Of a DNA stretch of 64,000 nucleotides, positions 59,353-64,000 are shown one piece after another (position 1 is the stretch's first letter; each line of letters begins with the position of its first letter). This DNA comes from CAIYZT01 sp031385445 (GTDB lineage: Bacteria; Pseudomonadota; Alphaproteobacteria; Rhodobacterales; Rhodobacteraceae), in the NCBI GenBank assembly GCA_031385445.1, contig JANNBM010000056.1, positions 1-64,000 on the forward strand, read 5' to 3'. The notes under the pieces are model-generated. The model did not search any database. It saw only the letters and a list, made by a program, of their open reading frames with translations, and was not told the origin of the DNA. The translations under genes and the position numbers were made by a program.

Positions 59353-60869
59353 CCGAGCAACCAAGTCCTTTGGATCTTTTCCCCGATCCAGCGCCAAAAC
59401 CGGGTCTGCGGCGGCAGGATTTTTCCTGTCTGGCCAAGGCAGGATTTGGCGATGGTCACAATTCTTATGCCCATTCCATGGCCTGGTTTAAGGGCAAGCT
59501 TTACATGGGCACCACCAGGTCCAACATGTGCATGTTAAAGCTGCAGTCGGCGTTCGCGCAGCTGCCGCTTCATATCTGGCCAGTCGATTGCCCGAATGAC
59601 CGCGATGGTCTGTACAAGCTGGATTTCCACGCGCAGATCTGGTGCTTTGACCCCCAAACCAAAGAATGGGAGCGGGTTTTTCGCGCGCCCGAGGTTGAGG
59701 GAACTGGCGGCGGCATGGTTGCGCGCGAGATCGGCTATCGCTCGATGGAGATTTATCAGTCGCCAAACGATCCCGAGCCGGCGCTTTACATTGCCACTTG
59801 GGCGCCGGGGCGGGCGCCGGGCGGGCTGATCCTGAAAACCACCGATGGGCGGAATTTTGAACCCGTCACGCAATATGGTATTATCGATCCTCCGATTTCC
59901 ACCACCCGCAGCCTGACATCGTTCAAGGGGCGGCTGCATTTTGCCCCGACTGCGCGGCGCGGCAACGACGGCGGGCAGCAAAATTCGGCGGGCCTGCCCA
60001 TCGTGTTTGCCGCTGCCGATCCTTCGTCGGATGCTTGGGAAGAGGTGAACATTCCCGGTTTCGGCGACGCGGAAAACCTCGGGATTTTCAGCCTCGCCAC
60101 CGTGGGTGACACGCTTTACGCGGGCACGATCAACCTGAAGGGTCTGCAGGTTTGGGCCACCGATGGCGAGGGGCCCGCCCCCTATCACTGGCGCCAGATC
60201 ATCACGGATGGTGCGGGGCGCGGGGCGCTCAATCAGGCGGTGGCCTGCATGACGGGTTTCAAGGGCGCGCTTTATGTCGGCACGGGCATTCAAGGCGGCG
60301 GCTTTGACCGGGTGAACAACGTTGGCCCGGCAGCGGCCGAAGTGTTGCGGATCAATGCCGATGACACCTGGGATGTGATCGTAGGCGACCGCGACGACGC
60401 CGACCGCGAGCCGCTTTCCGGCCTGCGTTCCGGCTTTGGGCAGTTTTTCAACGGCTACATGTGGGCCATGACCGAGCATGACGGCTGGATCTATGTTGGC
60501 AGCTATGATTGGACCGTTACCTTGAAATGGGCAACGCTGGCCGACGCGCCAAAGCGGGTGCGCAAGGCGGTCGCGCTGGTCGGGCCAGACCGCATGATCG
60601 AAGCCGAGGGCGGCGCAGACCTTTGGCGCAGCGCGGACGGCGAAAACTGGGTGCCGGTGGATCGGCGCGGCTTTGACAATCCTTACAACTGGGGCATCCG
60701 GAACCTGCTTTCAACGCCGATGGGGCTTTGGGTTGGCACGGCGAATGTGTTTGGTCCGCGCGTGGCGAACAAGGACGAAACCGGCGCCTGGAGCTATGCC
60801 GATAACCCCGATGGCGGGCTGGAAGTTTGGCTGGGCCAAAGAGCGGCACCGGGGGGAGCAGAGCAATGA
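59349..60869 (+). CDS. Beta-propeller protein of unknown function, paralogue 2
   Basis: A 506-residue paralogue of the propeller at 49973-51418: SMAWFKGKLYMGTTRSNMC, ALYIATWAPGRAPGGLILKT, SLATVGDTLYAGTINLKGLQVW, MTGFKGALYVGTGIQGGGFD, MTEHDGWIYVGSYDW and LLSTPMGLWVGTANVFGP are its blades. It has an insertion after the first blade with two cysteines (NMCML, PVDCPND). No signal peptide. It overlaps both neighbours by four bases (ATGA), tying it to the SDR and the esterase. Function unknown. Confidence 0.75.
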   Translation: MTEQPSPLDLFPDPAPKPGLRRQDFSCLAKAGFGDGHNSYAHSMAWFKGKLYMGTTRSNMCMLKLQSAFAQLPLHIWPVDCPNDRDGLYKLDFHAQIWCFDPQTKEWERVFRAPEVEGTGGGMVAREIGYRSMEIYQSPNDPEPALYIATWAPGRAPGGLILKTTDGRNFEPVTQYGIIDPPISTTRSLTSFKGRLHFAPTARRGNDGGQQNSAGLPIVFAAADPSSDAWEEVNIPGFGDAENLGIFSLATVGDTLYAGTINLKGLQVWATDGEGPAPYHWRQIITDGAGRGALNQAVACMTGFKGALYVGTGIQGGGFDRVNNVGPAAAEVLRINADDTWDVIVGDRDDADREPLSGLRSGFGQFFNGYMWAMTEHDGWIYVGSYDWTVTLKWATLADAPKRVRKAVALVGPDRMIEAEGGADLWRSADGENWVPVDRRGFDNPYNWGIRNLLSTPMGLWVGTANVFGPRVANKDETGAWSYADNPDGGLEVWLGQRAAPGGAEQ

Positions 60870-61678
60870 GCGTCCTTGATCTGCCAAACAGCCTTGAGCC
60901 GCTTGCGATCCTGACCGAAGCGGGCCTGCGCATTGCCCACGCGCAGCCTGCACCGACCTCTGCGCAGGGTCAGGGGCTGTTTGTCGGCTTTCACGGCGGA
61001 AGCGGCAATGCCCCGCTGTTCGCGACGCGCTCCGGCCTGGCCGAAGCGCTTTATGGCCTGGGCGAAGGCTCGGTTTTCCCCCAAGCCAAAGGGCATTGGG
61101 CCGATGGCCGCTTGGCGTTGGAAGATGGCTGGCAGGCCGATCTGGAGTTTGTTCAGGACATCATTCGAAACGCGGGGCCGATGCCGCTGGGGCTGGTTGG
61201 TCTGTCAAACGGCGCAATGTTCGCCCAGCGCCTTGCGTGCGAATTGCTGCCAGCGCCCAAAGCACTTGCGATGGTCATGGCCGCAATGCCGGTGGAGTTT
61301 CTGCACGAGGCGCCGGCGGGCGCGCCTGTGCCGGTGATGCTGGCGCAGTCGCCGGTCGATGCCATTATTCCGTGGGCTGGCGGATCCATGCTGCGGATCG
61401 AAAACGAAACCCCGGGCGGCGAGGTTCTGTCTGCCGATGACACCCTGGCGTTCTGGCTTCGGCGGAACAGGGCGACCGGGGTAACGCCGCGCCGAAAGCT
61501 GCGCTATTTCGGCATGCGGCCGGTCGAGTTGCGCATCTGGGCCGGGGCTGCGGATGTTTGGCAGGTGATCTTGCACGAAACCGGGCACGGCTGGCCCGAA
61601 CGGCCCGAAAATCTGCCTCTTTCTGGATCACTCGAAGATCTTATTGCGCGATTCCTTTGTCATTATGTCGGTCGGTAA
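60866..61678 (+). CDS. Cytosolic LpqC/PHB-depolymerase-like esterase
   Basis: A 270-residue paralogue of the secreted esterase at 52569-53558, lacking a signal peptide. Matching motifs are FVGFHGGSGNAP (oxyanion hole), GLSNGAMFAQRL (nucleophile Ser), SPVDAIIPWAGGS (Asp) and HETGHGWPERP (His). It starts at the ATG that overlaps the propeller stop; the longer frame from 60827 is unlikely. A cytosolic copy beside a secreted copy suggests hydrolysis of the same kind of ester before and after export; alternatively it is the release thioesterase. Confidence 0.83.
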   Translation: MSVLDLPNSLEPLAILTEAGLRIAHAQPAPTSAQGQGLFVGFHGGSGNAPLFATRSGLAEALYGLGEGSVFPQAKGHWADGRLALEDGWQADLEFVQDIIRNAGPMPLGLVGLSNGAMFAQRLACELLPAPKALAMVMAAMPVEFLHEAPAGAPVPVMLAQSPVDAIIPWAGGSMLRIENETPGGEVLSADDTLAFWLRRNRATGVTPRRKLRYFGMRPVELRIWAGAADVWQVILHETGHGWPERPENLPLSGSLEDLIARFLCHYVGR

Positions 61679-61855
61679 TTCACAAAGCTGGCCAGCCTCA
61701 GCAAAATCGTCCAAATGTTTACGATTTCGGCCGTGCGGCTATGGACCAATGGCTTGTCCGCGTGCATGAGATTTTGTTAAAAGTTTGCCACAGTTGCGCC
61801 ATGCTGGACGATTATGATCGCAAAAAGGGCTTTTGCTCGATTGAAAGGAACGATT

Positions 61856-62149
61856 TTGACGGATTTTACCAAAGATAAGCTTCTGGCGATTGTCATCAGT
61901 GTTCTTGAGGACACTGTTCAGGATTGGGACATGGAGCTTGAAGGCGGAATGAACAGCGCCACCAGCCTGCTGGGCGATCTGGCCTTTGAATCGATCGACG
62001 TGGTGCAGTTCGCGGTCGCTCTTGAAACAGCTGTTGGCCGCAAAGGTCTGCCGTTCGAACGGCTGTTCATCGTTGACGGCACCTATGTTGACGACGTGAC
62101 GGTGACGCAGATTGTAGAGTTTTTGGGCGAAGAGCTGGTTCTGTCTTAA
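61856..62149 (+). CDS. Discrete acyl carrier protein, TTG start
   Basis: A 97-residue carrier protein: LLAIVISVLEDTVQDWDMEL, then LLGDLAFESIDVVQFAVALE, in which FESID is the phosphopantetheine-serine motif, and a third helix ending IVEFLGEELVLS. The frame reaches an ATG at 61814, but that start lacks a ribosome site and adds a non-ACP N-terminus. A TTG at 61856 sits 6 bases after AAAGGA and gives a normal ACP length. It would be primed by the PPTase domain of synthase 2 or by a housekeeping transferase. It ends the plus-strand block and overlaps the convergent queG by four bases. Confidence 0.85.
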   Translation: MTDFTKDKLLAIVISVLEDTVQDWDMELEGGMNSATSLLGDLAFESIDVVQFAVALETAVGRKGLPFERLFIVDGTYVDDVTVTQIVEFLGEELVLS

Positions 62150-63201
62150 TCGGACGGGGACGCCGCTTCGATCTGGCAAAGCGCCCATGTGGCGGCGTCT
62201 GCCACCGCAAAATCGGGGTCTTGGGTTAATTTGCGCGCCGTTTCGGCGAGTGGCCCAAGCCCTGAATTTCCAATCGCATAAAGCACGTTTCGCACCATCC
62301 GGTCGCGCCCGATCCTTTTGATCGGGCTGCCGGCAAAGCGCGCCCGAAACGCCGCGTCATCAAGCCCCGCCAGTTCGGCCAGTTCGGGCAGACCCACCTT
62401 GGCCTGATATCCGATCTCCCGCGCCTCGGCGGCAAATTTGTTCCATGGGCAAACCGCCAGACAATCATCGCAGCCATAAATCCGGTTCCCCAACAGCGGG
62501 CGCAAATCGGGATCGACCGGGCCTTTGTGTTCGATTGTCAGGTACGAAATGCAGCGCCGCGCATCCAACTGATAGGGCGCCGGGAAAGCCTTGGTCGGAC
62601 AGATATCAAGGCAGGCGGTGCAGGTGCCGCAATGGCTGACCTCGGGCGTGTCCTTTGGCAGATCAAGCGTGGTGAAAATCGCCCCCAAAAAGAACCAGTT
62701 CCCCAGATCGCGCGCCAAAAGATTGGTGTGCTTGCCCTGCCAACCAAGGCCGGCCGCCTGCGCCAAGGGCTTTTCCATCACCGGCGCGGTATCCACGAAA
62801 ACCTTGATCTCGCAGGGCTGCTCGGTTTTGGCCGCCGCTTCGATCAACCACCGCCCCAGCCGTTTCAGCCGCCGTTTGACCAGATCGTGGTAATCCTTGC
62901 CCTGCGCATAAACCGACACCACCCCGCGGTCCTTTTGCAAAAGACCCGCCAGCGGATCGGTTTGCGGGGTGTAAGCCTCGGCCAGCATGATCACCGAACG
63001 CGCCTGCGGCCACAAAGCGGCCGGATTGCCGCGCCAGGCCGCACGCTCTTGCATCCAGGCCATTTGCCCGTGCCGCCCCTCGGCCAAAAATGCCTTCAAC
63101 CGCGCGGCCGCCTCAGGCACGGCATCAGGCGCGCAGATCCGCATCTTGGAAAAGCCGTCCCGCTGCGCCTCTGCGTCCAATTGCTGCTTCAGCGTCATCA
63201 T
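62146..63201 (-). CDS. queG: Epoxyqueuosine reductase QueG
   Basis: Last step of queuosine tRNA modification, reducing epoxyqueuosine to queuosine with cobalamin and two 4Fe-4S clusters. The 351-residue protein shows HCGTCTACLDICPTKAF and YGCDDCLAVCPWNKFA, the two cluster-binding cysteine sets, plus AGLGWQGKHTNLL and the C-terminal HEAT-like tail. The start MMTLKQQLDAEAQ at 63201 is normal. It is separated from the upstream glutathione transferase gene by a GC-rich palindrome. Confidence 0.96.
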   Translation of the reverse strand: MMTLKQQLDAEAQRDGFSKMRICAPDAVPEAAARLKAFLAEGRHGQMAWMQERAAWRGNPAALWPQARSVIMLAEAYTPQTDPLAGLLQKDRGVVSVYAQGKDYHDLVKRRLKRLGRWLIEAAAKTEQPCEIKVFVDTAPVMEKPLAQAAGLGWQGKHTNLLARDLGNWFFLGAIFTTLDLPKDTPEVSHCGTCTACLDICPTKAFPAPYQLDARRCISYLTIEHKGPVDPDLRPLLGNRIYGCDDCLAVCPWNKFAAEAREIGYQAKVGLPELAELAGLDDAAFRARFAGSPIKRIGRDRMVRNVLYAIGNSGLGPLAETARKLTQDPDFAVADAATWALCQIEAASPSD

Positions 63202-63202
63202 C

Positions 63203-63247
63203 TGTCCAAAAATATCCCGGGGGTCCGGGGGCAGCGCCCCCCGGGGC
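63203..63247 (-). terminator. GC-rich palindrome with U-tract, terminator/REP-like element
   Basis: On the minus strand, just after the glutathione transferase stop, CCGGGGGGC-GCT-GCCCCCGG forms a strong stem, followed by ACCCCCGGGATATTTTT, giving a T-rich tail. It fits a rho-independent terminator ahead of queG. From memory, near-identical GGGGGC-GCTGCCCC-GGACCCCCGGGATATTTTT elements are dispersed in intergenic regions of Rhodobacterales; only one copy was noticed here. Confidence 0.65.
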
Positions 63248-63253
63248 TTGGGT

Positions 63254-63919
63254 TCAAAAATCCAGATCGGCGTAATGGGCCGGTGGCGGAAAGCCCGAAA
63301 TCTGATCCGCCAGAAGGGTGCGGAACGAGGGGCGCGATTTGATTTTCGCGTACCAGTCTTTCACCACCGAATGCCGGTTCCAATCGACATCCGAAATATA
63401 GTCGAGGCAGGACATATGGGCGGCGGCGGTGAAATCGGCCAAAGTCATCACATCCCCGGCCAACCAGCGCCGCTGATCCAGAATCCACGCAAGGTAATCC
63501 AGATGAAACTTCATCGCCGAAGCGCCCGACTTGATCGCCTTTGAATCAGGATAGCCCTGCCCCATGATCTTTTTGTTAAGCCGTTCATACAGCAGCTTGG
63601 ACGTGACTTCGCTGTGGAACTTGTCATCGAACCAGGCGCAAATCCGGCGCACTTCGTACCTTGCATCCGCATCGCGCGGCATCAGTGCAGGGGTCGGATA
63701 GCCATCTTCAAGAAATTCGCAGATCGCCTGACTTTCGCTCATGATCCGGTTTTCGATCTTCAGGATCGGCACTTTGCCCGCCGGATTGCGCCGCAGAAAC
63801 TCCGGCGTCGGCTCCCAATAGCGTTCTTCGACAAGCTCCACCTCCAACTTCTTTTCGGCGAGGGTCAGTCGAACCTTGCGGCAGAAAGGCGACAACGGGA
63901 AATGGTACAGTCTGATCAT
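63254..63919 (-). CDS. Glutathione S-transferase family protein
   Basis: A 221-residue GST. The thioredoxin-fold N-terminus MIRLYHFPLSPFCRKVRLTL has the SPFC active-site region. NPAGKVPILKIENRIMSESQAICEFLED contains the cis-proline and the Glu-Ser glutathione-binding pair. The helical C-terminal domain has LAGDVMTLADFTAAAHMSCL, the folding motif with its aspartate. Substrate is unknown. It lies 52 bases upstream of queG on the same strand with a terminator-like palindrome between them. The 81 bases to the right edge show nothing assignable. Confidence 0.9.
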   Translation of the reverse strand: MIRLYHFPLSPFCRKVRLTLAEKKLEVELVEERYWEPTPEFLRRNPAGKVPILKIENRIMSESQAICEFLEDGYPTPALMPRDADARYEVRRICAWFDDKFHSEVTSKLLYERLNKKIMGQGYPDSKAIKSGASAMKFHLDYLAWILDQRRWLAGDVMTLADFTAAAHMSCLDYISDVDWNRHSVVKDWYAKIKSRPSFRTLLADQISGFPPPAHYADLDF

Positions 63920-64000
63920 CGCTCACACGTCATTTGATATTCCCTCTTCAATGCCCTGCCGGGGCCCAAGGGTCAATCCTTGGGCTCATTCGCGCCGGCA

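Overview
The window reads as chromosome of a GC-rich alphaproteobacterium, most likely a Rhodobacteraceae (Rhodobacterales). This is inferred from the protein families, the ScfR-aceBA arrangement, a sigma-32-type dnaK promoter and a GC-rich terminator palindrome. No rRNA, tRNA, CRISPR array or intact mobile element was seen. Left part (1-20 kb) is mainly housekeeping: a TPP-riboswitch-controlled thiDOSG operon on the minus strand (thiG cut by the window edge); a 1.4-kb stretch without intact genes; a ScfR-type regulator divergent from malate synthase and isocitrate lyase; an IS5-family transposase remnant; idi; a divergent gluconate/ketogluconate block (lactonase and 2-hydroxyacid dehydrogenase versus gluconate 5-dehydrogenase and gluconokinase) around a LacI/GntR-type palindrome; two envelope proteins; radC; and dnaK-dnaJ. 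Middle part (20-31.6 kb) is a surface-glycan locus: a KpsM-like ABC permease, cysQ, kdsB, four glycosyltransferases, galU, a large sulfotransferase-like protein and a DegT-type aminotransferase. Its enzymes imply an exported, branched and possibly sulfated polysaccharide or glycolipid. Right part (31.8-62.2 kb) is the striking region. A 1063-residue exporter-like fusion (PqqD/RRE-like domain, M50-like membrane domain without its HExxH, HlyD adaptor) leads a TPR protein, a glycine-rich repeat protein and two giant synthases. Synthase 1 is NMO-NMO-KS-AT-ACP-KR-DH; synthase 2 is KS-AT-DH-PPTase. Together they hold the activities of PfaA to PfaE of polyunsaturated fatty acid synthases in two polypeptides. 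Around and downstream lie paired paralogues: two beta-propeller proteins, two sulfotransferase-fold proteins (one apparently catalytically degenerate), two LpqC/PHB-depolymerase-like esterases (one secreted, one cytosolic) and two SDRs, plus an AlkP-superfamily hydrolase, an alpha/beta hydrolase and a discrete acyl carrier protein with a TTG start. The simplest joint reading is a secondary-lipid or polyketide pathway whose product is reduced, possibly sulfated, hydrolytically processed and exported; the product cannot be named from sequence. The window ends with the housekeeping genes queG and a glutathione S-transferase.
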